This document shows positions 7,907-16,973 of a stretch of DNA of 64,000 nucleotides, piece after piece. Both the position numbers and the translations under genes were made by a program. Under the pieces are notes generated by a model. It was not told where the DNA came from. It saw nothing but the letters and a program-made list of their open reading frames with translations, and searched no databases. Each line of letters opens with the position of its first letter. Position 1 is the first letter of the stretch. Source of the stretch: BRH-c25 sp012519325 (lineage in GTDB: Bacteria > Bacillota > Clostridia > Lutisporales > Lutisporaceae); contig JBMNHZ010000016.1 in assembly GCA_050950645.1 (NCBI GenBank), positions 71,826-135,825 on the forward strand. The letters run 5' to 3'.

Positions 7907-7958
7907 TTTACATTAACAGTATTATATATTATAATAAAAATATACCCATGGGGGGTAC
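7907..7958 (+). promoter_or_regulatory. ccdA-tlpA promoter with CsoR/CstR-like operator
   Basis: TTTACA (7907-7912) and TATAAT (7930-7935) with 17-bp spacing, and the near-identical dyad ATACCCATGGGGGGTAC (7942-7958) at the expected start site. Its position relative to the -10 mirrors the divergent cdr promoter, so the two transcripts are probably repressed together. Confidence 0.75.
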
Positions 7959-7977
7959 ATATTGATAGAAAGTACAG

Positions 7978-8691
7978 GTGATCCAATTGGGCAACGTATC
8001 TCTGCTTCTGGCTTTTTCAGCCGGGTTTTTGTCTTTTCTTTCCCCATGCGTGCTGCCTCTGGTGCCCGCCTATATAACTTATATTACAGGCTCTGCCATA
8101 GCCGATCTTAGCACCGGCAAAGCAAGACTTCATTCCCTGTACAAGTCCCTGGGGTTTGTTCTGGGTTTTTCAATGGTATTTATAGCAATGGGGGCCTCCA
8201 TAACCTCAATAGGCAGGCTTTTTTCCGGAAACATGGAAGCTTTCAGAAAAATCGGAGGTGCTCTCATAGTACTGTTTGGAATACATATAGCAGGAATCTT
8301 CAAAATAAAAGCACTACACTATGAAAAAAGGCTTGTGCCTTTTGAGAAATTGCGCAGGAACATAAGCTCAGTATTCATAGGAATGGCATTTGCAGCCGGC
8401 TGGACTCCCTGTGTAGGACCTATACTGGCATCTATACTCATATATGCCGGCAGCATGGAGACAATTACCATGGGAATACTGCTGCTTGCAGCATACTCTT
8501 TAGGCCTGGCAATACCCTTCATTCTCACCGCTTATGCTATCGGAAGCTTCAGCGAGCATTTCAAGAGGATATCCGGGCATTTGAATACAATATCGATTAT
8601 AAGCGGAGCTTTGCTTATACTTATGGGCATTCTCATATTTACAAATAAAATCTCAGTACTAAGCCGTTATTTTGGCTTTTTTAATCTATGA
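7978..8691 (+). CDS. ccdA: CcdA-type transmembrane thiol transporter
   Basis: Membrane protein of the CcdA/DsbD-beta family that passes electrons from cytoplasmic thioredoxin to an extracytoplasmic thioredoxin-like protein. Six hydrophobic segments are visible. The two redox cysteines lie in LSPCVLPLVPAY (helix 1) and GWTPCVGPI (helix 4). The frame opens at GTG 7978. An in-frame TTG at 7987 has the better ribosome site (AGGTGA, five bases away) and may be the true start. The next gene encodes the likely partner, the TlpA-like thioredoxin, 24 bp downstream. Confidence 0.9.
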   Translation: MIQLGNVSLLLAFSAGFLSFLSPCVLPLVPAYITYITGSAIADLSTGKARLHSLYKSLGFVLGFSMVFIAMGASITSIGRLFSGNMEAFRKIGGALIVLFGIHIAGIFKIKALHYEKRLVPFEKLRRNISSVFIGMAFAAGWTPCVGPILASILIYAGSMETITMGILLLAAYSLGLAIPFILTAYAIGSFSEHFKRISGHLNTISIISGALLILMGILIFTNKISVLSRYFGFFNL

Positions 8692-8715
8692 AATAAATAG
8701 AATGGAGAGTTATTT

Positions 8716-9294
8716 ATGAAGAAGAATCTTATAATATTGGCATCGGCCATAATACTTGCGGTTACTGCTTTTTATATCACTGAAAATTATAAAGCCAATT
8801 CAGGCAGTGCCGCAAACCCTCCCCGGCAGGAAAACTCTGAAGCTTCCACTGCTGCAGATAGCAATGCCAATGAATCAAGGATCAATTTGATGGATGACTA
8901 TGATTTTACTCTTGAGGATTTGAACGGCAGTAAAGTTAAACTGAGCAGCCTTAAGGGCAAGAAGGTATTCCTCAATTTCTGGGCTACCTGGTGCCCTCCC
9001 TGCAGAGCGGAAATGCCGGATATCGAAAAGCTTTATCAGGAGACAAAAGATAGTGATCTTGTAATACTGGCAGTAAATATAAAAGAAAATAAAAAAGCCG
9101 TACAGAACTTTATGAATTCCAATAACTATAACTTCACCGTCCTGCTGGATGAAAATGGAGAGGTTTCCCGTCTATATCAGGTTACAGGAATACCGACATC
9201 TTATTTCATTGATACTAAAGGCTTCCTTGACGATGGAATCTCAGGAGCGATATCTCTGGAATCAATGAAGGAATATATTAATAATCTGGAATAG
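8716..9294 (+). CDS. Membrane-anchored TlpA/ResA-like thioredoxin
   Basis: 192-residue extracytoplasmic thiol-disulfide oxidoreductase. An N-terminal signal anchor (residues 4-22) is followed by a low-complexity Ala/Ser/Asn linker and a thioredoxin fold from ~58. The redox motif is WCPPC in NFWATWCPPCRAEMP, and the cis-proline loop is TGIPTSYFID. This resembles ResA/TlpA/StoA proteins that keep cysteines reduced outside the membrane. GGAGAG precedes the ATG. It sits directly after ccdA, its expected electron donor. The shared regulation with the CoA-disulfide reductase suggests a role in sulfur or persulfide stress, by inference. Confidence 0.9.
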   Translation: MKKNLIILASAIILAVTAFYITENYKANSGSAANPPRQENSEASTAADSNANESRINLMDDYDFTLEDLNGSKVKLSSLKGKKVFLNFWATWCPPCRAEMPDIEKLYQETKDSDLVILAVNIKENKKAVQNFMNSNNYNFTVLLDENGEVSRLYQVTGIPTSYFIDTKGFLDDGISGAISLESMKEYINNLE

Positions 9295-9306
9295 CTTGAT
9301 ATCCCC

Positions 9307-10212
9307 CTATCTTTCTTCCAGAATTTCTTCCGTTTCGTCCAAGTATTTCTCAATAACCTTTTGTATATTTGAATCCTTCACTATTATGGAAATCTCGATG
9401 CGTCTGTTGGCTGCCCTGCTCTTTTCGTCACTGCCCATGCTTATGGGGCGGAATTCAGAAAAACCGTTGGCAGCGAAATATTTCCCGTACTTGTCCTCCA
9501 GATTGGGATTCACATTGAACATGTAGTTTATTACCTCAGTAGCTCTTCTGGCGGATAATTCCCTGTTATAGGCCGAATCTCCCATGCTGTCGGCATGTCC
9601 ATCAATACTTATGGCGTCAATATTCTCTCTTACCTCGGGGTTTTCCAGCACTCTTTCAAATGCCCTGGACAATTGTGTCAGAAGTTCTTCCGCCTCCGGC
9701 TTAAGCTTGTATGAATTATAAGAAAAAACCAGGCTTTCATTGATAACAATATTTGCACTGTCCCCTATAGATACAAGCTCCTGCCCCTTTTCATTATACC
9801 TTCCCAATTCCTTTTCTACAGATTCCTTAACCTTCTGCAGTATATCAAGCCTTAGAAAAGCTATGTCCTGAAGCCTGACTCTCAGGCTTTCCAGCTCTTC
9901 ATTGCTCAAAGCGATAATCTCTCTCTGATTTTCAATCTCTTGCTCGGATAATGCCAAAGCTGTTCTTGTCTTGTCTATCTCCAGTCTTATACGCCTGAGT
10001 TCCCTCTCTGCACTGCTTATTTCTGCCCGTGATATCTCCAACTGCTGCTTTGCATTCTCAAGATTATTTCCAAAAATAATGTTCTGCACATAGGCCAGCA
10101 GCATAAGAAAGAACAATATCAAAGCTATAGTAGACATTACATCAGTGAAGGAGGGCCAAAAATCATTGGCTTCAGCTCCTCCCCCGAAATATCTCCTCCT
10201 TACTTTCATCAT
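9307..10212 (-). CDS. MotB/ZorB-like OmpA-domain motor protein
   Basis: 301 residues: a short cytoplasmic N-terminus, one membrane helix (~25-46) preceded by Asp24 in PSFTDVMSTIAL, the place of the ion-binding aspartate of MotB/TolR/ZorB. A coiled coil follows (~52-125), then a C-terminal OmpA-type peptidoglycan-binding domain with IDGHADSMGDSAYNRELSARRA. The family anchors ion-driven stators to the wall. Its ATG overlaps the stop of the upstream MotA-like gene by four bases. No flagellar gene is nearby, so this is a MotAB/ExbBD-type machine of other function; ZorB of Zorya defence is one relative. Confidence 0.85.
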   Translation of the reverse strand: MMKVRRRYFGGGAEANDFWPSFTDVMSTIALILFFLMLLAYVQNIIFGNNLENAKQQLEISRAEISSAERELRRIRLEIDKTRTALALSEQEIENQREIIALSNEELESLRVRLQDIAFLRLDILQKVKESVEKELGRYNEKGQELVSIGDSANIVINESLVFSYNSYKLKPEAEELLTQLSRAFERVLENPEVRENIDAISIDGHADSMGDSAYNRELSARRATEVINYMFNVNPNLEDKYGKYFAANGFSEFRPISMGSDEKSRAANRRIEISIIVKDSNIQKVIEKYLDETEEILEER

Positions 10213-11291
10213 CTTCCATCACTTCCTATGCCTTTTTCACCGCCAAATACTGCTGCCGCCTGTTGTACAGCCGCTGAGAAATTGTTCATTGCTTCCTGGT
10301 TAGAAGCAATATTCTTTGAAGTCTCTGCAATTGATTCCCTTAGGTTCATGAAAGCTACATCCATTCTTTCAATATTCCCTCTCAGGTTATGGTTGAATTC
10401 ACTGAAGTCTCTGGTATTGCTGCTGAACAGCGAAAGTGCATTTTCAAATTTCACGATTGTCTCCTCAAGGCATTTGGAGGAATTCTCGATATTGCTGCCG
10501 GCTGCTGCAAGCTTGTCCGAAAAGTCCAATACGGTACTGCGGAGAATATCCTCCACCTTTGCGCTGAAACCGTCAAAAGAGGTTACAATTGTCTTGCTTA
10601 TCCGGCTAAGCTCCGATTCCTTATTCTGAAGAAGCTCCTGCTCTACAATGTTATCCAGATAATCCTCCAGTTGAACCATGAGGCTTTGCCTTGACTCTTC
10701 AATATTTATCACAATACCCAGAACTGTAATTACTATAGAGCCCCCAACACCTGCAAGGCTTGTTGAGAAAGCTACCGCCATTCCTCTCACCGAGGAAATA
10801 AGTCCTGTAATAATGGAGTCCATACTGACAAGCACATCGCTGTTTCCGCTGGTACTCAGCAGTTCCACCAGCCGTCCTACAGACATTGTAAGTCCGTAAA
10901 AGGTTCCCAGAAGTCCCAATACTACCATTAAAGAAACTGAATTTCTCACAAACCTTTCTCCTAGTCCGGCTCCCTTAAGCATAATACTGAAATTCTTTTC
11001 TATTATAGCCTGAGTATTGACTTCTCCTCTGGCAGCCAGAGAAATTGCCTTGTAGTCATCAACCACGGCACTAAGCACCTGGTTCCTGAACCTGGCATCC
11101 CTCCTCGCTGCGGCAGATGCCAAATCATACTGCAGTTTTCTGTATTTTCCCCTTATAAATACCATAGTCAATAAAGAAACAAAAAAAATGACCACTATTG
11201 CGCATATAATCGTATATGCTGCATAGCCCAGATTACTTATACTCTTTACCAGAACTTCCAAAATATCACCCCACTTATTAAATACCTCCAT
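10209..11291 (-). CDS. MotA/TolQ/ExbB (ZorA-like) proton-channel protein
   Basis: 360 residues. A first hydrophobic helix (~21-43) is followed by a cytoplasmic segment and two helices (~118-137 and ~168-193) that contain the family's LGLLGTFYGLTMSV and RGMAVAFSTSLAGVGGSI motifs. A cytoplasmic tail of ~150 residues with coiled-coil character (~205-350) follows; a long tail is a ZorA-like feature, though here much shorter. It should form the ion-conducting ring around the MotB-like partner encoded downstream with ATGA overlap. The two genes stand alone. Confidence 0.85.
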   Translation of the reverse strand: MEVFNKWGDILEVLVKSISNLGYAAYTIICAIVVIFFVSLLTMVFIRGKYRKLQYDLASAAARRDARFRNQVLSAVVDDYKAISLAARGEVNTQAIIEKNFSIMLKGAGLGERFVRNSVSLMVVLGLLGTFYGLTMSVGRLVELLSTSGNSDVLVSMDSIITGLISSVRGMAVAFSTSLAGVGGSIVITVLGIVINIEESRQSLMVQLEDYLDNIVEQELLQNKESELSRISKTIVTSFDGFSAKVEDILRSTVLDFSDKLAAAGSNIENSSKCLEETIVKFENALSLFSSNTRDFSEFNHNLRGNIERMDVAFMNLRESIAETSKNIASNQEAMNNFSAAVQQAAAVFGGEKGIGSDGR

Positions 11292-11467
11292 ATAAGGAAT
11301 TTATTACTATATGGCTTGTATTTAATATTCTATAGAAAACAATAAAAATAATCAACATTTTATTTTTGCAAATATCGTGAATACGTATTTTCACAGCACA
11401 TGAATCAAACTTTCCAGTAATTCAATAAATACATTTTAAAATTTTATATTGTAAAATACTAACATTA

Positions 11468-11547
11468 TTGATAAAATAAGATAAACAATATAATATGCTG
11501 CAACATTTTATATCTTCCTATTTTATCTCTTGTTTTAAGGAAGATAT
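11468..11547 (+). promoter_or_regulatory. Possible promoter and leader hairpin of the AgcS gene
   Basis: TTGATA (11468-11473) and TAATAT (11491-11496) are 17 bp apart. Downstream lies a 10-bp inverted repeat ATATCTTCCT / AGGAAGATAT (11510-11519 and 11538-11547), ending ~20 bases before the ribosome site. The remainder of 11292-11580 is AT-rich with no gene or recognised riboswitch. Confidence 0.4.
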
Positions 11548-11580
11548 TTAATGTATAAAAAAAGATTAAGGAGGTATTCC

Positions 11581-12952
11581 ATGGACAAGTTAATGGAACT
11601 TAACGGTATTATTAACAGTTTTGTATGGGGTCCCTACATGTTGATCTTATTGGTTGGCACAGGAGTTTATCTCACTTTTCGCACTAATTTTATGTCAATT
11701 GCTAAGCTAGGTTACATACTAAAAAGCACTCTTTTAAAGATGTTCAAAAAAGGTGGAGAAGGCGAAGGTGAAATTACTGCATTCCAGGCAGTTGCAACAG
11801 CACTTGCAGCAACAGTCGGTACCGGTAATATTGCCGGAGTCGCAACAGCCATAGCTCTTGGAGGTCCCGGAGCAGTATTCTGGATGTGGCTGTCAGCCAT
11901 ATTTGGAATGACAACAAAATTCGGAGAAGTTGTACTTTCCATCAATTACAGGGAAAAGACACCGGACGGACGTTTTGTCGGCGGTCCTATGTATTACATC
12001 GAAAAAGGACTGAAGATGAAATGGCTGGCTTATATATTTGCAGCCTTTGGAGCAATTGCAGCCTTCGGTATAGGCAACATGGTTCAGTCAAACTCCGTTG
12101 CTGCTTCTCTGGAAGTATCCTTTGGTGTCAATAAATTAGCTTCAGGTATTGTATTGGCAGTATTATCTGCAATAGTTATAATCGGCGGTATCAAGAGAAT
12201 AGCTCAAGTTACCGAGAAATTAGTACCTTTTATGGCAGCATTTTATATTTTAGGCGGTTTGTTCATAATATTCAGCAATATTTCTCATATAGGAGAAGCC
12301 TTTGGTTTGATATTCGGAAGTGCATTTACCGGAAGTGCGGCAATAGGCGGCTTTGCCGGCTCCACAATGAAGATAGCCATGACAAGGGGTATTGCCCGCG
12401 GGGTATTCTCCAATGAAGCAGGTCTTGGCAGCGCGCCGATAGCCCATGCGGCAGCAACCACGGATCATCCAGTACGTCAGGGACTCTGGGGAGTATTCGA
12501 AGTATTTGTAGATACAATAGTAATCTGTTCCATTACCGCATTGTCAATCATCATGTCAGGCGTATGGACCGGCGGCGAAACAGGTGCGGCATTGACTACC
12601 GCAGCCTTTGATGCAACTATCCCCGGCGGCGGATATATAGTCTCAATAGGCATACTGCTGTTTGCATTCTCCACACTTCTCGGCTGGGCATATTACGGAG
12701 AGCGCTGCGCAGAATATCTCTTCGGACCAAAGGTTAACATGGCTATACAGATATCATGTGGATACCGGCTTTGTTGTTATCGGTTCTATCGGCGGATTGA
12801 ATTTCCTTTGGGATCTGGCAGATACGCTGAACGGTTTGATGGCTATTCCAAACCTTATAGGTGTATTGGGTTGCAGTGGGATTATTATCAAGCTTACCAA
12901 GGAATTCTTTGCTAAACAGTATGTAGAGGAAGAGAAAAACGTAAAAGCATAA
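11581..12952 (+). pseudogene. AgcS-type Na+/alanine(glycine) symporter, frameshifted
   Basis: Amino-acid carrier of the alanine/glycine:cation symporter family, which imports Ala or Gly with Na+. Family motifs are clear: ATVGTGNIAGVATAIALGGPGAVFWMW near residue 80-105 and RGIARGVFSNEAGLGSAPIAHAAA. The ATG at 11581 has AAGGAGG seven bases upstream. At about 12740-12760 the frame shifts: the starting frame turns into an unrelated Cys/Tyr-rich tail ending at 12915, while the next frame continues the normal C-terminus (GSIGGLNFLWDLADTLNGLMAIPNLIG) to 12952. It is a recent mutation or a sequencing error; otherwise the gene is intact. Confidence 0.85.
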
Positions 12953-12970
12953 AATAGGATAATATTTACT

Positions 12971-13000
12971 AAGCGAGGATTTTTAAATCCTCGCTTTTAT
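12971..13000 (+). terminator. Intrinsic terminator after the AgcS gene
   Basis: GCGAGGATT / AATCCTCGC stem with a short loop, followed by TTTTAT. Confidence 0.85.
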
Positions 13001-13097
13001 TCTGTTATTGATATAATTCATTTTTATTTTTTATTCCATAACCTGCTTAACATAAAAAAAATAAATTTATCAAAAATAGTTGTGAGGTGATAAAATA

Positions 13098-13715
13098 ATG
13101 AAGAAAAAAGTAATTGCATTTTTGATAATACTCTGCCTCACAATGTCTCTAATGCAGGTTTTCGCCGATATAACCTATACAGTTCGCTCCGGGGACACCA
13201 TGTGGAAAATTGCAGTAAAGCATCAGGTAGGCCTTAGTGAAATTATTGCCAAGAACCCTCACATTAAGAATCCGGCATTGATTTATCCGGGACAAAAGCT
13301 TACGATACCGACAACAACTGCAATAAACAACTTGGAAAATGAGGTTATACGCCTGACAAACGCCGAGCGCACCAAAAGGGGATTGCCTGCCCTAAAGGCA
13401 AACTGGCAGCTTTCCAGATGCGCAAGATATAAATCACAGGATATGATTAACAGAAATTATTTCGCCCACCACTCACCCACCTATGGTTCACCCTTTAAGA
13501 TGATAGAATCCTTCGGAATAAGGATGGCCGCAGGCGGTGAAAACATTGCAATGGGGCAAAGAACCCCAAAGGAAGTTGTTACAGCATGGATGAATTCACC
13601 CGGTCACAGGGGAAATATATTAAGCACATCCTTCACTGAAATAGGCGTAGGCTGTGCAAAAAACAAAAACGGAGTATATTACTGGACTCAGATGTTTATT
13701 AGGCCCGGGAGATAA
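13098..13715 (+). CDS. Secreted LysM-CAP (SCP/YkwD-like) protein
   Basis: 205 residues with a cleavable signal peptide (VIAFLIILCLTMSLMQVFA). One LysM wall-binding domain (~27-71, YTVRSGDTMWKIAVKHQV to YPGQKLTIP) is followed by a CAP/SCP domain (~80-205) with NAERTKRGLPALK, the HHSPTYGSPF and GENIA segments and the SPGHRGNIL motif. Similar LysM-CAP proteins of spore formers (YkwD, SafA-associated) occur in the wall or spore coat; the exact activity is unknown. GAGGTGAT precedes the ATG. Confidence 0.88.
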   Translation: MKKKVIAFLIILCLTMSLMQVFADITYTVRSGDTMWKIAVKHQVGLSEIIAKNPHIKNPALIYPGQKLTIPTTTAINNLENEVIRLTNAERTKRGLPALKANWQLSRCARYKSQDMINRNYFAHHSPTYGSPFKMIESFGIRMAAGGENIAMGQRTPKEVVTAWMNSPGHRGNILSTSFTEIGVGCAKNKNGVYYWTQMFIRPGR

Positions 13716-13721
13716 CTATTT

Positions 13722-13786
13722 CAGATACGAGATATGAGATTGCAGGAAATTACTCAAGCCTTTTCGTGTCTCGTGTCTAGTATCTG
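13722..13786. repeat. Imperfect 18-bp inverted repeat between convergent genes
   Basis: CAGATACGAGATATGAGA (13722-13739) faces TCTCGTGTCTAGTATCTG (13769-13786) across ~29 bases, with a few mismatches. It lies between the CAP gene and the convergent GGDEF gene and overlaps the latter's 3' end. It may act as a weak bidirectional terminator, or be a small dispersed repeat. Confidence 0.5.
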
Positions 13787-15075
13787 GTGTCTATCTTATA
13801 CACACAGTTTCTCCCTCTTGATTTAGCATTATATAATGCTTTATCCGCTGCTGCAATAACTTCTTCTGCCCTCCTGTATTTTTCGTTTCTTTCTGCTGCT
13901 CCTATACTTATAGTCAAATAAAGCCTTTTATATGGACTGCTCTTCTTTATGATTTCAGCAGGCTTTTTCTTCGGCCTGTTTTTACTTCTCTTTATGAAGC
14001 CCCTGTTTGCAATATATTCACGCAGTTCCTCCAGATAAGGTACTACTTCATCTACCCCTTTCCCTGGAAAAACTATTGTAAACTCCTCTCCTCCATATCT
14101 GAAGGCTTTTCCTCCGCCTCCGACACCTTTAATACACGCTGCCACAAGCTTTAGAACATCGTCTCCCACATCATGACCATGAGTGTCATTGAATTTTTTA
14201 AAATGGTCAATATCCAGCATAGCTATGGTGTATTTGCCGCCAAGTCTAAGCATTTCTTCCTTCAATGCTCTTCTGGAGGGCAACCCTGTAAGCTCATCCA
14301 GATAAGCCATATTGTGGGATGCCTTAATCACTACTGCAGCCAGCAAAAGTCCGGATATCCCAAACATTACTGCTGCAACATTTTCATTTTTGTTAAACAA
14401 CAGTGCTGCAAAGGAGAATAATGTTATGCCCATAAAAGGTGCATCATAGTTTTTTCCGGTAACAGCCTGCCTGATAAAAAGATATAACAGAGTAATAAAA
14501 TACAATAGTAATGACAAATGGGAAAAATCAGGCAGCAGCTTTATGTCAATGGGAAACAGCTTAATATTAAAAAGCTGAAGCAAATCAAAATCGTTATACC
14601 ATATTATCCAGGCTCCTATAAGAAGCTCCATAGCTACGAACAACAGCCGCATTCTTCCCCAGGGTGATGCTATGCCTCTCTCTCTCTGAATTGAGAAAAC
14701 CAGTATATTAAGAGGTATATACACTGATACCATGGATAATACCATATAGTGGTATTCGGTGCTGTCCGGCTTCTGAGGAATTAACTGCAGGATAGCCAGC
14801 TGGCACAGCATCAGCGTCAGAGAACAGAAAAAAACCCTGCTCCGGTTGAACCACCATCCGAAAAACATTCCCAAAGCAAAAAATACATAGGAAATATATT
14901 GCGAAATCAACTTTAATGTCGAAGGAGCAGCTTTCAACCATGTGGAAACAAAATATGCGATTATTAGAAGCAGGCAATTCATCCCTAAGGATATAAAAGC
15001 TTTTGTAATTTTACTCACTTTACTTATCCTTTCTTCCGTTTTTCTCTTCCGCAAGGTGTTTATAGTATTTACCAC
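13777..15075 (-). CDS. Membrane diguanylate cyclase (GGDEF)
   Basis: 432 residues. Roughly eight hydrophobic helices fill residues ~27-255, and a C-terminal GGDEF domain (~260-428) follows: DELTGLPSRRALKEEM, MLDIDHFKKFNDTHGHDVGDDVL, and the active-site loop RYGGEEFTIVFPG. It should make c-di-GMP from GTP in response to an unknown membrane signal. A long basic insert (KRSKNRPKKKPAE) interrupts the domain after the signature. The start is uncertain: the GTG at 15073-15075 has GGA almost touching it, and another GTG ~18 codons in has a better-spaced AAAGGAT. Confidence 0.85.
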   Translation of the reverse strand: MVNTINTLRKRKTEERISKVSKITKAFISLGMNCLLLIIAYFVSTWLKAAPSTLKLISQYISYVFFALGMFFGWWFNRSRVFFCSLTLMLCQLAILQLIPQKPDSTEYHYMVLSMVSVYIPLNILVFSIQRERGIASPWGRMRLLFVAMELLIGAWIIWYNDFDLLQLFNIKLFPIDIKLLPDFSHLSLLLYFITLLYLFIRQAVTGKNYDAPFMGITLFSFAALLFNKNENVAAVMFGISGLLLAAVVIKASHNMAYLDELTGLPSRRALKEEMLRLGGKYTIAMLDIDHFKKFNDTHGHDVGDDVLKLVAACIKGVGGGGKAFRYGGEEFTIVFPGKGVDEVVPYLEELREYIANRGFIKRSKNRPKKKPAEIIKKSSPYKRLYLTISIGAAERNEKYRRAEEVIAAADKALYNAKSRGRNCVYKIDTRY

Positions 15076-15108
15076 TCCATATATAATATCGTCAGTATGG
15101 CATATTTC

Positions 15109-16380
15109 TTATACTATAGGTGCCAGCAGCAGTACCTCCTCATTTTCTCTATAGATTGTACTGAATTGTGAAATAGGTATGGGATTCCGTCCAAGCCCTA
15201 CCTCAAAGGTATATCCGGGCCTTCTATACTGCTCCACAAACCAATCCTTGTAGCCTGCATAAGCAGCTTCGTAAGGCACATCCGAAACAACATACCCGGT
15301 TATTTCCGAGAAAATATTTGCTATCTCCAATGCCCGAGGAGGCCTAATCCCCTTATACAGCCAGTATATGATCCTTCCTTGTGTATGATAGGCTATAACC
15401 AGTTTAAAATTGTGCTGCCTTGTAAAATTGACGACAACTCGGGTTTCAGGTTCTGAAAGCGGACTTGGCCCTCCATATCTGGTAGGCCCCGGACCGTCTA
15501 CACCCAGTGATGGCTCCTGCTCCTTTGCTTCCTCCCATGAGGCCGGATAATTGCGGTTCAAATCCACACCTCTGATATTGGCATTCCAAACTTGAGAGAA
15601 GGGCAGGCCTGTATCGTTCCATGCAAGCAGCCTATCATAATACGGATTATCCCTTTGCAATCCTTTCAACACCAAATCTACTCCATCCGGATTTACCATA
15701 GGCATAATGTAAATACTGCTTCTGCTCCACAAATCACGAATATTATATCCCTGAATACTGGAATTCCTTGCATACCCCCGGGCATAGTTTTCAATAAACT
15801 TCATAAGAAGGGGAGCCGTAATCCACTCAAGGGCATGATGCGCGCCGTTATAAAAAACTTCTGACGGCCCATTTCCCAATTTTATATAATACAGATTTTT
15901 CCCAAGGACGCTTCTTCCGGCAATGCCCACTTCTATAAATGGGTATCTCACCTTTAGTCCTCTTATGTCCCTGTCCATTATCTCATATGTATAGTCGATA
16001 TCGGTAAAAACCACATCAATGCCATAAGGCACAGTTATTACCTGTCCTATTCTGAGGTTCCTGGGATCGACTCCCGGATTTGCTGTCATTATAGCATTCA
16101 ATGTAGTGTAGTATCTTCCGGATATATTGTAAAATGTATCCCCCGGACGGATAGTATAGGTATCATATCCCCTCAGGAATCTATCAAATCTGCCCCATGT
16201 GGCAGGGCCTACCACGCCATCGGGTTCAAGCCCGTTATCCAACTGGAATACTCTTACCGCCTCACGGGTAACCTGTCCGAAAATACCGTCTACTGGCCCC
16301 GGATTATATCCGATCCTTATCAATAGGCTTTGTATAAGCTTTACCGCTGCACCTCTTGAGCCTAATCTCAATATTTCCAC
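15109..16380 (-). CDS. LysM M14 zinc carboxypeptidase (gamma-D-Glu-meso-DAP type)
   Basis: Cell-wall peptidase. Domains in order: a PG_binding_1 repeat (~1-65, LRLGSRGAAVKLIQSLL ... VDGIFGQVTREAVRVFQ), a LysM (~75-120, YTIRPGDTFYNISGRY ... IGQVITVPYG) and an M14 zinc peptidase (~130-420). Zinc ligands are in HHALEWIT (HxxE) and AYHTQG; the catalytic glutamate lies in YTFEVGLGRNP. It resembles Bacillus endopeptidase I, which cuts gamma-D-Glu-DAP bonds, often during sporulation. I start at GTG 16378-16380 behind AGGGG; the open frame begins 45 nt earlier without a ribosome site. No signal peptide is visible, as for related spore-compartment enzymes. Confidence 0.88.
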   Translation of the reverse strand: MEILRLGSRGAAVKLIQSLLIRIGYNPGPVDGIFGQVTREAVRVFQLDNGLEPDGVVGPATWGRFDRFLRGYDTYTIRPGDTFYNISGRYYTTLNAIMTANPGVDPRNLRIGQVITVPYGIDVVFTDIDYTYEIMDRDIRGLKVRYPFIEVGIAGRSVLGKNLYYIKLGNGPSEVFYNGAHHALEWITAPLLMKFIENYARGYARNSSIQGYNIRDLWSRSSIYIMPMVNPDGVDLVLKGLQRDNPYYDRLLAWNDTGLPFSQVWNANIRGVDLNRNYPASWEEAKEQEPSLGVDGPGPTRYGGPSPLSEPETRVVVNFTRQHNFKLVIAYHTQGRIIYWLYKGIRPPRALEIANIFSEITGYVVSDVPYEAAYAGYKDWFVEQYRRPGYTFEVGLGRNPIPISQFSTIYRENEEVLLLAPIV

Positions 16381-16562
16381 ATAACCACCCCTTGCAAAAC
16401 TAGTGAATACTACCATAGTATTCATTGCAGAGGGTAATTGTTACATATACTTGATTCCTGCATTATCATTTATTGTCCAAGGACTTCAGCCTGCAGCACA
16501 TTAAAACTAGTGTGGCTAGACCATACATGCTGTTGCTTTATAAAAGCTTACCGTCAAAATAA

Positions 16563-16973
16563 TTAGTCATTTATATCCGATGTGCATTGTGGGCATTTAC
16601 TTGCATCAATATGTATTTCACTGAAACAGTACTTACATAACTTAGTTTGAACAGGGGCAGGCTCTTCCTTCTTCCTTGGAATCTTGTTTATTTGCTTTAT
16701 AACCACGAATATTGTAAAGGCAATAATAAGAAAATCAATTACATTATTAATAAATAACCCGTAATTCAAGGTGCCAACTCCTGCTTCCTTAGCTTCAGCC
16801 AAGGTGTTGAAGCTTCCTTCACCCAGTGATATGAATAAATTAGTAAAATCCAGCCTGCCAAGCAGTAAACCTACTAAAGGCATTATTATATCATTAACTA
16901 ATGATGAGACTATTTTTCCGAAGGCTCCGCCTATAATAACGCCAACAGCTAAATCGATTACATTTCCCTTCAT
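16563..16973 (-). CDS. mscL: MscL mechanosensitive channel with zinc-ribbon tail
   Basis: Pore-forming pressure-release channel. TM1 is KGNVIDLAVGVIIGGAFGKIV and TM2 is about residues 70-95 (LNYGLFINNVIDFLIIAFTIFVV). The C-terminus carries a four-cysteine zinc ribbon (CKYC...CPQC) in place of the usual helical bundle. The first ATG (16971-16973) corresponds to about Met10 of other MscL proteins. The missing N-terminal helix (KEFKAFA) is encoded in frame just upstream, but no ATG, GTG or TTG lies between it and the preceding stop. An AAGG eight bases before the ATG could serve initiation. Confidence 0.85.
   Translation of the reverse strand: MKGNVIDLAVGVIIGGAFGKIVSSLVNDIIMPLVGLLLGRLDFTNLFISLGEGSFNTLAEAKEAGVGTLNYGLFINNVIDFLIIAFTIFVVIKQINKIPRKKEEPAPVQTKLCKYCFSEIHIDASKCPQCTSDIND

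Noticed and set aside
9307..11291. Complete Zorya defence system
   Set aside because: Only ZorA/ZorB-like genes are present; no ZorC, ZorD or ZorE gene lies on either side (neighbours are TlpA and the AgcS symporter).
16381..16562. Small gene or riboswitch upstream of the M14 peptidase
   Set aside because: No open frame with a ribosome site and no recognisable aptamer.
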